This document shows positions 52,380 to 60,515 of a DNA stretch of 64,000 nt, in pieces (the first letter of the stretch is position 1; every line of letters starts with the position of its first letter). A model generated the notes under the pieces. It worked only from the letters and a program-made list of their open reading frames with translations. It searched no databases and was not told the origin of the DNA. The position numbers and the translations under genes were made by a program. The DNA comes from Bhargavaea ullalensis (lineage in GTDB: Bacteria > Bacillota > Bacilli > Bacillales_A > Planococcaceae), in assembly GCF_040545425.1 (NCBI RefSeq), contig NZ_JBEPLW010000001.1; one strand, written 5' to 3'.

Positions 52380-53434
52380 CGATGATGTTTCCGAAAGACG
52401 GTGACCTGAAAGCAGGCCTGCGACGCGCGGACGGTCTGCCGGCCGAGCCGGCCGCCGATCTGTTCACGCCGGAACCGCTCGCCGAATCGGTGCGCGAAGA
52501 ACTCGCAAAACCCGCGCCGACATTCTGGAAAGAAGCGAGGGAGCGGCTGTTCAAGAACAAGGGCGCCGTCATCTCGCTTGCAGTCCTGCTCATCCTGTCG
52601 ATCATGGCGATCGTCGGCCCGTCGATGAATGAATTCACCTACCGCGAGCAGCACATTCCGCACTCGAACCTGCCGCCGAAGATCGGCGGCCTCGAATGGC
52701 TCGGCTTCAACGGCAAAGACGTTGCGGGAACGGACGTATACGCAGAGCGGGGCATCGAGACGAACTACTGGTTCGGCACGGATGAATTCGGCCGGGACCT
52801 GTGGACGCGCGTCTGGAAAGGAACGCAGATCTCGCTCTTCATCGCGCTCGTCGCAGCGGCGCTCGACCTGATCATCGGTGTCATCTACGGCGGCATCTCA
52901 GCCTATTACGGCGGCCGCATCGACAACGTCATGCAGCGGATCATCGAGATTCTCACCGGCATCCCGAACCTGATCGTGATCATCCTGTTCATCCTCATCC
53001 TGGAACCGGGGATCCGGTCGATCATCCTCGCGATGATCATCACGGGCTGGGTCGGCATGGCGCGGGTCGTCCGCGGCCAGATGCTTCAGCTGAAAGGACA
53101 GGAATTCGTGCTCGCCTCCCGGACGCTAGGGGCCTCCGACTCGCGGCTGCTGCGCAAGCATTTATTGCCGAACGTCATGGGGCCGATCATCGTCACCGTC
53201 ATGTTCACGATTCCGACGGCGATTTTCTTCGAGGCTTTCCTGAGCTTCATCGGGCTCGGGCTGCAGGCGCCGCTCGCCTCGCTCGGTGTGCTCATCGAGG
53301 ACGGCTATGACGCCATCCGCTCGTTCCCGTACAAGCTCCTCATCCCGGCGGTCGTCATTTCCCTCGTCATGATCAGCTTCAACCTGCTGGCAGACGGACT
53401 GCGCGACGCGCTCGATCCGAAAATGAGAAAGTGA
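52376..53434 (+). CDS. oppC: oligopeptide ABC transporter permease
   Basis: A 352-residue permease with an 80-residue cytoplasmic N-terminal extension and six membrane segments. FGTDEFGRDLWTRVWKGTQI and EFVLASRTLGASDSRLLRKH (EAA loop) are family hallmarks. It ends GLRDALDPKMRK. Translation is coupled with oppB (ATGA). Confidence 0.95.
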   Translation: MTMMFPKDGDLKAGLRRADGLPAEPAADLFTPEPLAESVREELAKPAPTFWKEARERLFKNKGAVISLAVLLILSIMAIVGPSMNEFTYREQHIPHSNLPPKIGGLEWLGFNGKDVAGTDVYAERGIETNYWFGTDEFGRDLWTRVWKGTQISLFIALVAAALDLIIGVIYGGISAYYGGRIDNVMQRIIEILTGIPNLIVIILFILILEPGIRSIILAMIITGWVGMARVVRGQMLQLKGQEFVLASRTLGASDSRLLRKHLLPNVMGPIIVTVMFTIPTAIFFEAFLSFIGLGLQAPLASLGVLIEDGYDAIRSFPYKLLIPAVVISLVMISFNLLADGLRDALDPKMRK

Positions 53435-53444
53435 GGGTCAGAAA

Positions 53445-54509
53445 ATGGACCAGAACATCTTGGAAGTCGACAACCTGCATGTTTCATTCAAGACCCGAAA
53501 CGGGGCGGTGCCCGCAGTCCGGGGCGTCAGCTTCACGCTGAAAAAAGGGGAGACGCTCGCCATCGTGGGCGAATCCGGCTCCGGCAAATCGGTGACCGCG
53601 AAGTCGATCATGCAGCTCCTGCCAAAACAAAACACGGTCATCCCCGACGGCGCGATCCGCTATGAGGGGAAGGACATGCTGAAATTCTCGAAAAAAGAGA
53701 TCCAGGCGGTGCGCGGTTCGGACATCTCGATGGTGTTCCAGGATCCGATGACGTCGCTCAACCCGACGATGAAGATCGGCAAGCAGATCATGGAAGGACT
53801 TTCCCGCCATACGGCGCTGACGAAAAAGCAGGCGCGGCAGCGGGCGAAGGAAATGCTCGAACTTGTCGGCATCCCGAATCCGGAGTCCCGGCTCGATGCC
53901 TATCCTCATCAGTTTTCCGGAGGCATGCGCCAGCGGGTCGTCATTGCGATTGCGCTCGCCTGCAACCCGAAGATCCTCATCGCCGACGAGCCGACGACCG
54001 CGCTCGACGTGACGATCCAGGCCCAGATTCTCCGCCTTATGCGCAATCTGCAGGAGAAGATGGACACCGGCATCATCCTCATCACTCATGATCTTGGCGT
54101 CGTCGCCAATATGGCGGACCGGGTCGCGGTCATGTATGCCGGCGAGGTCGTCGAGCAGGGTACGCTCGATGAGATCTTCTACCGGCCGCAACACCCGTAC
54201 ACGCTCGGCCTCCTCCGGTCGATGCCGAATCTGGACGCAAGCCGGGCCGAACCGCTCATCCCGATTCCGGGTTCGCCGCCGGATCCGTCCGCGCTCGGCA
54301 CCGGCTGCCCGTTCGCTGCCCGCTGCCCGTACACGATGAAGGTGTGCCACGACTACAACCCGGGCGCCATCGCCATGAGCGAAACCCAGGCGGTGCGCTG
54401 CTGGCTGCACGATGAGCGCACGCCCGCCGGACACGTCCCGGCAGAAATCAAAGAAGGCCGCCGTTCCGCCGAAGAAGCGGCCGCGGAAGCCGAGGGGGTG
54501 ACCGCATGA
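53445..54509 (+). CDS. oppD: oligopeptide ABC transporter ATP-binding protein
   Basis: A 354-residue ATPase. Walker A GESGSGKSVTAKS, Q-loop VFQDPMTSLNPTM, signature FSGGMRQRV, Walker B ILIADEPTTALDV, H-loop ITHDLGVVANM. The C-terminal Cys-rich oligopeptide module (GCPFAARCPYTMKVC) is present, a likely Fe-S or Zn site. Overlaps oppF by four bases. Confidence 0.95.
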   Translation: MDQNILEVDNLHVSFKTRNGAVPAVRGVSFTLKKGETLAIVGESGSGKSVTAKSIMQLLPKQNTVIPDGAIRYEGKDMLKFSKKEIQAVRGSDISMVFQDPMTSLNPTMKIGKQIMEGLSRHTALTKKQARQRAKEMLELVGIPNPESRLDAYPHQFSGGMRQRVVIAIALACNPKILIADEPTTALDVTIQAQILRLMRNLQEKMDTGIILITHDLGVVANMADRVAVMYAGEVVEQGTLDEIFYRPQHPYTLGLLRSMPNLDASRAEPLIPIPGSPPDPSALGTGCPFAARCPYTMKVCHDYNPGAIAMSETQAVRCWLHDERTPAGHVPAEIKEGRRSAEEAAAEAEGVTA

Positions 54510-55549
54510 CGACTCAAACGACCGAAACATCGTCCCCCATGGACCAACGGGAAGACCTGCTCGTCGTAAAGGATTTGAAAAAGCATTTCCGGATCGACCG
54601 CAAAACCGTCCTGAAGGCGGTCGACGGTATCAGCTTTTCGATCAAGAAAGGCGAAACGCTCGGTCTCGTCGGTGAATCCGGCTGCGGCAAGTCGACCGTC
54701 GGCAGGACGCTCACCCGCATCTACGAGCCGACCGCCGGCGAAGTCGGATTCGGGGGAGCCAACATCGGCGGCCGCATCGACCGTGCGACAAAGCGCCGGC
54801 TCAACCACGACATGCAGATGATCTTCCAGGATCCGTACTCGTCGCTCAACCCTCGGATGACCGTCGCCGAAATCGTCTCCGAAGGCCTCGTCATCCATAA
54901 CCCGGACATGAAGCAAAAGGAGCGCGACAAACGGGTGCAGGAGCTGCTCGAGCTCGTCGGGCTGAACAAAAGCCACGCCGGTCGCTACCCGCATGAATTC
55001 TCCGGCGGCCAGCGCCAGCGGATCGGCATCGCCCGGGCACTCGCCGTCGAGCCGAAGTTCATCGTCGCAGACGAGCCGATCGCCGCACTCGATGTCTCGA
55101 TCCAGGCCCAGATCGTCAACCTTCTGAAAGAATTGCAGAAAGACCGCGGCCTGACTTATCTGTTCATCGCGCACGACTTGTCCATGGTCAAATACATCAG
55201 CGACCGGATTGCGGTCATGTACCTCGGGAAAATCGTGGAACTGGCAGAAAGCGAGGCCTTGTACGAAAAGCCGCTCCACCCGTACACCCAGGCCCTCCTG
55301 TCCGCCATTCCGCTGCCGGATCCCGAAAAAGAACGCACCCGCGAGCAAATCATCCTGACCGGCGACGTCCCGAGCCCAACCGACGTCCCCTCCGGCTGCC
55401 GCTTCCGCACCCGCTGCCCGTTCGCCATGGACAGCTGCGCCGTGATCGACCCCGAATTCCGCGAAGTCGAACCCGGCCGCCAAGTCGCCTGCCACCTCTA
55501 TGACCCTGAAGTGATGGCGAAGGAAGGCAAAGAAGTAACAGTACGATAA
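54506..55549 (+). CDS. oppF: oligopeptide ABC transporter ATP-binding protein
   Basis: A 347-residue ATPase partner of OppD. Walker A GESGCGKSTVGRT, Q-loop IFQDPYSSLNPRM, signature FSGGQRQRI, Walker B FIVADEPIAALDV, H-loop IAHDLSMVKYI, and the C-terminal GCRFRTRCPFAMDSC module. It is the last gene of the operon with a strong terminator. Confidence 0.95.
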   Translation: MTTQTTETSSPMDQREDLLVVKDLKKHFRIDRKTVLKAVDGISFSIKKGETLGLVGESGCGKSTVGRTLTRIYEPTAGEVGFGGANIGGRIDRATKRRLNHDMQMIFQDPYSSLNPRMTVAEIVSEGLVIHNPDMKQKERDKRVQELLELVGLNKSHAGRYPHEFSGGQRQRIGIARALAVEPKFIVADEPIAALDVSIQAQIVNLLKELQKDRGLTYLFIAHDLSMVKYISDRIAVMYLGKIVELAESEALYEKPLHPYTQALLSAIPLPDPEKERTREQIILTGDVPSPTDVPSGCRFRTRCPFAMDSCAVIDPEFREVEPGRQVACHLYDPEVMAKEGKEVTVR

Positions 55550-55550
55550 G

Positions 55551-55586
55551 AAAAAGGCTCTCCGCACCCCGCGGAGAGCCTTTTTG
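55551..55586 (+). terminator. opp operon terminator
   Basis: AAAAAGGCTCTCCGC...GCGGAGAGCCTTTTT, near-perfect stem with A and T tracts. Confidence 0.92.
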
Positions 55587-55613
55587 CGTGGGGCGATGAA
55601 GGGGGGGAGGTTA

Positions 55614-56140
55614 ATCGGAGTAAGGCGAGCGAATTCGGAGTATGGAACCGAAAATCGGAGTAAGGCGAGCGAATTCGGAGTATGGAACCGAAAATCGGAG
55701 TAAGGGGAGCGAATTCGGAGTATGGAACCGAAAATCGGAGTAAGGGGAGTGAAATCGGAGTATGGAACCGAAAATCGGAGTAAGGCGAGTGAATTCGGAG
55801 TATGGAACCGAAAATCGGAGTAAGGGGAGTGAAATCGGAGTATGGAACCGAATATCGGAGTAAGGAGAGTGAATTCGGAGTATGGAACCGAATATCGGAG
55901 TAAGGAGAGTGAATTCGGAGTATGGAACCGAATATCGGAGTAAGGAGAGTGAATTCGGAGTATGGAGCCGAATATCGGAGTAAGGAGAGTGAATTCGGAG
56001 TATGGAACCGAAAATCGGAGTAAGGGGAGTGAAATCGGAGTATGGAACCGAATATCGGGGTAAGGAGAGTGAATTCGGAGTATGGAACCGAAAATCGGAG
56101 TAAGGGGAGCAAAATCGGAGTATGGAATCGAAAATCGGAG
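55614..56140. repeat. 13 x 40-bp tandem array built of 20-bp half units
   Basis: The 40-bp unit is two related 20-bp halves, TCGGAGTAAGGsGAGyGAAw and TCGGAGTATGGAACCGAAAA. About 13 copies run from 55614 to 56140 with point changes only. The constant start of each half is TCGGAGTAwGG. It fills the gap between the opp terminator and the thioesterase gene. On the minus strand all three frames stay largely open because of the period. Confidence 0.93.
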
Positions 56141-56330
56141 TACCGCCCTTCCGCTGATTGATGACCACCCCGACAGCCCCACGGCGGCCCCCCCATATAC
56201 CACGCCCACGCCCCATTCCAGCCTCACGCTCTCATTCCCACGCCGCTCACACACCCCGCACTCCAATCGTCCCCCGATTCTAAACACTTCGCCTATCGGG
56301 CTGCCGGTGCAAAAGCGGTCCGGGTTCGGT
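56141..56330. other. C-rich non-coding spacer
   Basis: Between the 40-bp array and the thioesterase promoter the plus strand is strongly C-rich and G-poor (runs such as gcggcccccccatataccac). No credible gene or structured element was seen. Confidence 0.5.
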
Positions 56331-56336
56331 TATACT
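56328..56336 (+). promoter_or_regulatory. -10 element of the thioesterase gene
   Basis: TATACT (56331-56336) in the context cggtTATACTggg, 57 bp before the start. The -35 (TGCAAA at 56308) is weak. Confidence 0.5.
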
Positions 56337-56392
56337 GGGCATACCAGTTACCGCGCATTCCCGCGGTTCAATATCGAAAGGGGACATGTCTC

Positions 56393-56878
56393 ATGCCGAT
56401 CGAAGCGATTCCGATGAGCCAATCAAGGACAAAGACGACGAAACTCGTCATGCCGCCGAACACGAATCACCACGGGACGATTTTCGGGGGGCAGGTGCTG
56501 TCCTACCTGGATGAAATCAGTGCGATTGCGGCGATGAAGCATGCAGGGGCCGCCGTCGTCACGGCGTCCATCGACTCGGTCGATTTCGTGTCCCCGGCAC
56601 GCGTCGGGGAAGTGCTTGAAATCGAAGCGGTCGTCGTATCGACGGGCCGGACATCGATGGAGGTGTTCGTCTCTGTCCACTCGATCGATCTGCTGTCCAA
56701 TGCCCGCAAGCTCACGACAGAATCATTCGTGACGATGGTTGCGATGGATGAGGAGAACAAGCCGACGCCCGTCGCGCCGGTCTACCCGGAAACGAAATCG
56801 GAAAAGGCCCTGTTCGACAAGGCCCCGGCCCGCCGCGCCAACCGGAAGGAACGCATGGCGATTAAAAACGGCATCTAA
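56393..56878 (+). CDS. acyl-CoA thioesterase (hotdog fold, YkhA type)
   Basis: A 161-residue single hotdog domain. NHHGTIFGGQVLSYLDEISA holds the catalytic Asp/Asn region; DFVSPARVGEVLEIEA and TTESFVTMVAMDEENKP are typical of the hexameric acyl-CoA hydrolase group. ATG 56393 follows GAAAGGGGACA. Cytoplasmic; cleaves acyl-CoA to free acid and CoA. Monocistronic. Confidence 0.92.
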   Translation: MPIEAIPMSQSRTKTTKLVMPPNTNHHGTIFGGQVLSYLDEISAIAAMKHAGAAVVTASIDSVDFVSPARVGEVLEIEAVVVSTGRTSMEVFVSVHSIDLLSNARKLTTESFVTMVAMDEENKPTPVAPVYPETKSEKALFDKAPARRANRKERMAIKNGI

Positions 56879-56887
56879 ACTGAAAGC

Positions 56888-56928
56888 CGGACAGCGGATC
56901 CACTCCGCTGTCCGGCTTGATTTGTTTC
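56888..56928 (+). terminator. thioesterase terminator
   Basis: GCCGGACAGCGGA-tccac-TCCGCTGTCCGGC followed by TTGATTTGTTT; perfect 13-bp stem. Confidence 0.82.
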
Positions 56929-56929
56929 T

Positions 56930-57412
56930 TCACTCCCCGATCCCGAACTCCGAGGCGACCGAAATCTCCATGCCCGAACTGCCGTCTGCCACCGCCGTTT
57001 TCACTACCCGGTACCTTCCGGGTACGAGGTTCACGCCGAGTTCTGCGGTATCCAGCTGCTGTGTCTTCTTCCCGCCGGGCGCAAGCACTTGTCCGAAGTC
57101 CCGGAATCCCGGGTTGCGGTAAAACACCGCATCGGAATAAATGACGCCGTGCCAGCCGTCCGGTTCCAGCTTCTCGAGCGCGGCATAGCCGCCGTATCCG
57201 ATCGGTTCCGCCCTCCTGTTTTCAATCGAATAAGTGATCACAGTCCGCTCTCCGCCGGTTCCGGACTTCAAAACCGTCACCGCCACGCCGTCCTTCGCCC
57301 CTGCCATCAACTGGTCCGGCACCGGATCTGGCAGGACAGCGACCGAGGCTTCGGCTCCGCAGCCGGCCAGAAGCAGAAGCAGCGAAAGGATTCCCGCCCA
57401 ACCAAAACGCAT
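56930..57412 (-). CDS. secreted lipoprotein with Ig-like domain
   Basis: A 160-residue lipoprotein (lipobox LLAGCG after MRFGWAGILSLLLL). The mature part is a beta-rich domain (TVITYSIENRRAEPIGYGGY, LAPGGKKTQQLDTAELGVNL, VPGRYRVVKTAV) with the look of the Ig-like domain of small Bacillales lipoproteins. Start ATG 57412 follows AAGGCGGTGA; ATG 57439 lacks a site. No partner gene. Confidence 0.75.
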   Translation of the reverse strand: MRFGWAGILSLLLLLAGCGAEASVAVLPDPVPDQLMAGAKDGVAVTVLKSGTGGERTVITYSIENRRAEPIGYGGYAALEKLEPDGWHGVIYSDAVFYRNPGFRDFGQVLAPGGKKTQQLDTAELGVNLVPGRYRVVKTAVADGSSGMEISVASEFGIGE

Positions 57413-57540
57413 GCGGATCACCGCCTTTGATTTCATCATAGCGCCGACCGCACACCCTTGCCTTGACGCCCGTCAATCCGGCGCTCGCGAAGTGAATCTT
57501 TTCCATGATAAAATCGTAGGAAAGGCAGGGGGTGGACCGG

Positions 57541-58494
57541 ATGATCAGAGAGGAAATCTACGACCGGCAGACCGAGCTTCGCATGCGCATGACGGAGCGG
57601 GACCGGATCAAAAAGAGATACGATGCAAAAGAGGCGGAACGGCAGGAAGCGAAGCGGGAGCGCGACCGGCTGCAGGCCCGGCTGACGAAAGAGCAGCACG
57701 ATGTCCTGAAGCTCGGCCGGTTTTCATTTGCCAACAAGTTCCGGCAGCTCACCGGCAAGATGGATGAAATCATGGAAAAGGAACTGAATGAAGCCGCGGA
57801 GGCGGAGCTTAAATTCAACGAGGCCGAAAAGCTCCTCGTGGACCTGGAAGAGGAAACGTCGGCGCTCAAAGCCGAGCTCGACCGTCCTGAATATGAATTC
57901 CTCGATGACGACTGGGAAGCGTTTTTAAAAGAAAAGGAAATCTGGATGCGTAACAATGATTCCGAATCGGTCCGCAAGCTCCAGCAGGTCGCGGATGAGC
58001 GGGCGGCGCTCCAGTCGATGCGGCGGGAGATCGAAGAAGCGATCCATGCGGGGCGGGAAGCCCAGCGTGTTCTCGGTTCTGCCATGGATCAGCTCGGCAG
58101 TGCGGAAGGGATGTCGATGTGGGATACGTTCCTCGGGGGCGGGATGGTCGTCACCGCGATGAAATACTCGAGCATCAACAGCTCCGATGATAAAATCCAC
58201 CGTGCCCAGAGTGCGCTGCGGCGGTTCCAGTCCGAACTCGCAGACGTGGAAAATTTCGATACGGCACGGCTCACCGTGAACAAGCGGGACTTCCTGAATT
58301 TCTCCGATTTCTTCTTTGACAATATGTTCACCGATTGGATGGTCCACTCGCGCATCACAGATGCCAAGTCCCAGCTTGACGGGGTGCTGGCCGATGTGGA
58401 GAGGATCCTCCGGGAACTGGCAGACCGGCTGAAGCGGACAGACGAGGAAATCAAGAGACTGGCCGAGCGGGAAAAGGAAATCATTCTGTCATAA
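57541..58494 (+). CDS. coiled-coil protein of unknown function
   Basis: A 317-residue protein. Residues 1-120 and 250-317 are strongly charged and heptad-like (TERDRIKKRYDAKEAERQEA, RILRELADRLKRTDEEIKRL). The middle has a Gly/Met stretch (WDTFLGGGMVVTAMKYSS) and an aromatic patch (NFSDFFFDNMFTDWMVHSRI). No signal peptide. ATG 57541 follows GGGGGTGG; GTG 57532 is also possible. Family not recognised. It points into an IS relic. Confidence 0.72.
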   Translation: MIREEIYDRQTELRMRMTERDRIKKRYDAKEAERQEAKRERDRLQARLTKEQHDVLKLGRFSFANKFRQLTGKMDEIMEKELNEAAEAELKFNEAEKLLVDLEEETSALKAELDRPEYEFLDDDWEAFLKEKEIWMRNNDSESVRKLQQVADERAALQSMRREIEEAIHAGREAQRVLGSAMDQLGSAEGMSMWDTFLGGGMVVTAMKYSSINSSDDKIHRAQSALRRFQSELADVENFDTARLTVNKRDFLNFSDFFFDNMFTDWMVHSRITDAKSQLDGVLADVERILRELADRLKRTDEEIKRLAEREKEIILS

Positions 58495-58496
58495 CG

Positions 58497-58661
58497 GCCA
58501 CGGTCGGAATAAAGATCTTCCACGAGCTCGTAAATGAAGGAGAAATCGATCGCCCTCTCCAGTTTTCTCACCAAAGGGTCCTCCGGGTCCATTTCATCCA
58601 GCGAGATCATCTCCATTTGATCATGATTGGTTCCATTCGATTTTGACAGCATGTTCATCAC
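58497..58661 (-). pseudogene. N-terminal relic of an IS1182-type transposase
   Basis: Reading leftward from 58661 the first ~55 codons (DQMEMISLDEMDPEDPLVRK and AIDFSFIYELVEDLYS) match the start of IS1182-family transposases. The match stops just before the end of the coiled-coil gene, after which the frame runs antisense to that gene. The catalytic DDE domain is absent, so it is a truncated remnant. Confidence 0.78.
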
Positions 58662-58714
58662 CCGTTTAATAGTCTGTTATTTTGATTAGATATACAGAAA
58701 CCGCTTGTCTCAAC

Positions 58715-58935
58715 ACGCTTAAGGTGGATTGGAGCGGAGGGCCCGAGACACCTGCGGGAAAAGCGTTAGCCGAAGACCCCGCAGAGCGCAGCTCGAGGAG
58801 GCGGCAAATGCTGCTCAACGCGATCGCTTTTGAGCGCAGACGCCAAACTTCGCGTTGGCGTCGGCAACGCCCGCGGTAAGTGAGGGCCCGCAGCGGAAAT
58901 CCGAAGGATATTCAGGAAAAAGAAAAACTGCAGCC
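58715..58935. repeat. dispersed Bacillales-type GC-rich repeat element, degenerate copy
   Basis: The stretch contains GGATTGGAGCGGAGGGC, CCTGCGGGAAAAGCG, CGAAGACCCCGCAG, GCGCAGC-CGAGGAGGC and CCCGCGG-GCGGAAATC in the order I know from a non-coding repeat common in Bacillaceae and Planococcaceae. Arms pair as CCTGCGGG/CCCCGCAG. An extra hairpin (ACGCCAAACTTCGCGTTGGCGT) is inserted mid-element. No ORF. It lies between the IS relic and the regulator gene. Confidence 0.65.
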
Positions 58936-58967
58936 AAAGGAGCACTAGGCTCACTTTGTCTACAGTC

Positions 58968-59000
58968 TGAGACTCATGGCCTCTGGTCATGAGTCTTTTT
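58968..59000 (+). terminator. hairpin overlapping the end of the Xre/TPR gene
   Basis: GACTCATG-gcctctgg-TCATGAGTC followed by TTTTTCC on the plus strand. It may be left from the repeat/IS unit, since no plus-strand gene ends here. Confidence 0.55.
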
Positions 59001-60297
59001 CCAATGCGATCCGGTAATACTTTGCCGCCATCTTGTAAGCCCGCACGCCATAATAGTGATCCGCCAGTTCGGTGCTGATCTCTTTCAGGTCGGCCGTATA
59101 CTTCCAGTCCATGGCGAGCTGCACTGCTTTTTGCATCTCTTTCTCATAGGCCGGCTCGTCGCCTTTCACTTTATGAAGGCCGGCCTGCTGATGAAGAAGA
59201 AGGACCTGCGAGTTCGGCAGATCATGGCGCTCCGTGACGGCATATGCCTGCTCCAGGTAGTGCTGTGTTTTTTCCCAGTCTTTCCAGCTTGCATATAACT
59301 CGGCCAGCCGGGTGAGCACAGAAGTGGTGTGATGTTCATTGCCTGCCATCAGGTCGGCCTCCAGGCTTTTCTCAAAATAACAGAGGGCCTTTTCGGACCG
59401 GCCGGTTTTCTGGTGGATCCGTCCGTAATTATAGTCAATGACCGCCTGCTTGGACAAGGAGGCCTTGCCGTCTGTTTCTCTATCCAGATCCTCCAGATAA
59501 CTGAGCGCTTCTTCGTCCAGCAGATCCAGGCAGGAAAGCGCTTTGTCATAGTTTTCCATGCGGTGTGCCATGATGGCGAGGGAGGTGAGGCAGTCGGCGA
59601 CGCCTTTTTTGTTTTCGATCATCCGGTAAAGTCCGAGCGCCTTTTCGCCATAATGGATGGCCATCTCCAGATCGGAGTCTTCATCGATCTGGGTGCGGAC
59701 AAGTGCCAGGTTGTAATAATTCCTGGCCCGATCCGCGGTTCGGCTGTTTTCAGGCAGGTACTTTTCGATGAGCTGCTCATACTGATAGGCTTTTTCATAT
59801 TGCTGTTTGGAATAGTAAAATCGTCCGGCTTCCCGGAAGTACCCGACCGCCACTTCCTGATGTCCGGCCTCCGGTTCATCCGGAAGCAGGTTTTCCGACC
59901 TCCGCACCAGTTCCTCGGTGCGCGGGGAGTGAAGGGCTGTCCGGTTGAAATGTCCGATCAGCATGGCGTAGATCTGATAAAACGCCTCAGGGGAATGATT
60001 TTCGAACGCGGTCATCTCCAGAAAAGACAAATCGGCTTCCGGCAACGGCTCCCCATTCACAAACGCCACGTAGACACGGTTGATCTCCCGGACATCCCGG
60101 TCACTGTCCGGCTCGAGGATGAGTGAGCGGGGAACCCCCAGCCTTTCCGCCACCTCCCCGATAAACCGCTCGGACGGTTTCGCTTTTCCCCCTTCAATCC
60201 GGCTGATGTAAGTGACCGAACAAATGCCCTCCACCAGTTCCGACTGTGTGAATCCTTTATGTATGCGGATCTGCCGCAGCCTTTCCCCCACTTTCAT
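58987..60297 (-). CDS. Xre-family regulator with TPR domain (RRNPP quorum-sensing type)
   Basis: A 436-residue regulator. An N-terminal HTH_3 (residues about 5-60: LRQIRIHKGFTQSELVEGIC, TYISRIEGGKAKPSE) is followed by a long TPR array with pairs such as AGRFYYSKQQYEKAYQYEQL, NYDKALSCLDLLDEEALSYL, GRSEKALCYFEKSLEADLMA and DWEKTQHYLEQAY. This architecture is that of PlcR/NprR/AimR-like receptors that bind re-imported peptides. A 49-residue exported peptide gene lies 218 bp upstream on the same strand, and the RiPP operon runs divergently from that. Regulation of the RiPP genes by this protein is inferred from position. Confidence 0.88.
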   Translation of the reverse strand: MKVGERLRQIRIHKGFTQSELVEGICSVTYISRIEGGKAKPSERFIGEVAERLGVPRSLILEPDSDRDVREINRVYVAFVNGEPLPEADLSFLEMTAFENHSPEAFYQIYAMLIGHFNRTALHSPRTEELVRRSENLLPDEPEAGHQEVAVGYFREAGRFYYSKQQYEKAYQYEQLIEKYLPENSRTADRARNYYNLALVRTQIDEDSDLEMAIHYGEKALGLYRMIENKKGVADCLTSLAIMAHRMENYDKALSCLDLLDEEALSYLEDLDRETDGKASLSKQAVIDYNYGRIHQKTGRSEKALCYFEKSLEADLMAGNEHHTTSVLTRLAELYASWKDWEKTQHYLEQAYAVTERHDLPNSQVLLLHQQAGLHKVKGDEPAYEKEMQKAVQLAMDWKYTADLKEISTELADHYYGVRAYKMAAKYYRIALEKDS

Positions 60298-60394
60298 GTT
60301 CCCGCCCCCTGTTTCCGATGGTGACCCGCATGCAACTAATTAACCACTCCCGGTACTTTTTCCAAAAATCTGAAACTACTTAAACCGATTCGAG

Positions 60395-60430
60395 ACACAA
60401 AAAAAAATCCCTTCAAAGAGGAAGGAATTG
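60395..60430 (-). terminator. terminator of the small secreted-peptide gene
   Basis: On the minus strand TCCTTC-ctcttt-GAAGGGA is followed by TTTTTTTTTG. It separates the peptide gene from the downstream regulator gene. Confidence 0.78.
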
Positions 60431-60437
60431 AGCGGAT

Positions 60438-60476
60438 AGACCCAAGAAGGGGATGCCGGAATGCCTGTCGGGTCTG
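60438..60476. other. stem-loop downstream of the peptide gene
   Basis: AGACCC...GGGTCT (60438-60475) encloses GATGCC-ggaat-GCCTGTC-like pairing. It lies between the peptide stop and its terminator on the minus strand. Function not clear. Confidence 0.4.
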
Positions 60477-60515
60477 GATATTTTTCTCTATTATGTAGAG
60501 CCGGAGTCCTGCGGC

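Noticed and set aside
54353..56287. 644-codon minus-strand open frame rich in SPYSDFRFHTP repeats
   Set aside because: It is the translation of the 40-bp array joined to the antisense of oppF. All minus frames are open over the array because of its period, and there is no ribosome site.
56082..56417. 111-codon plus-strand frame before the thioesterase
   Set aside because: Made of repeat end plus C-rich spacer (Pro/Thr/Ser-rich), no ribosome site, and it overlaps the promoter and start of the thioesterase gene.
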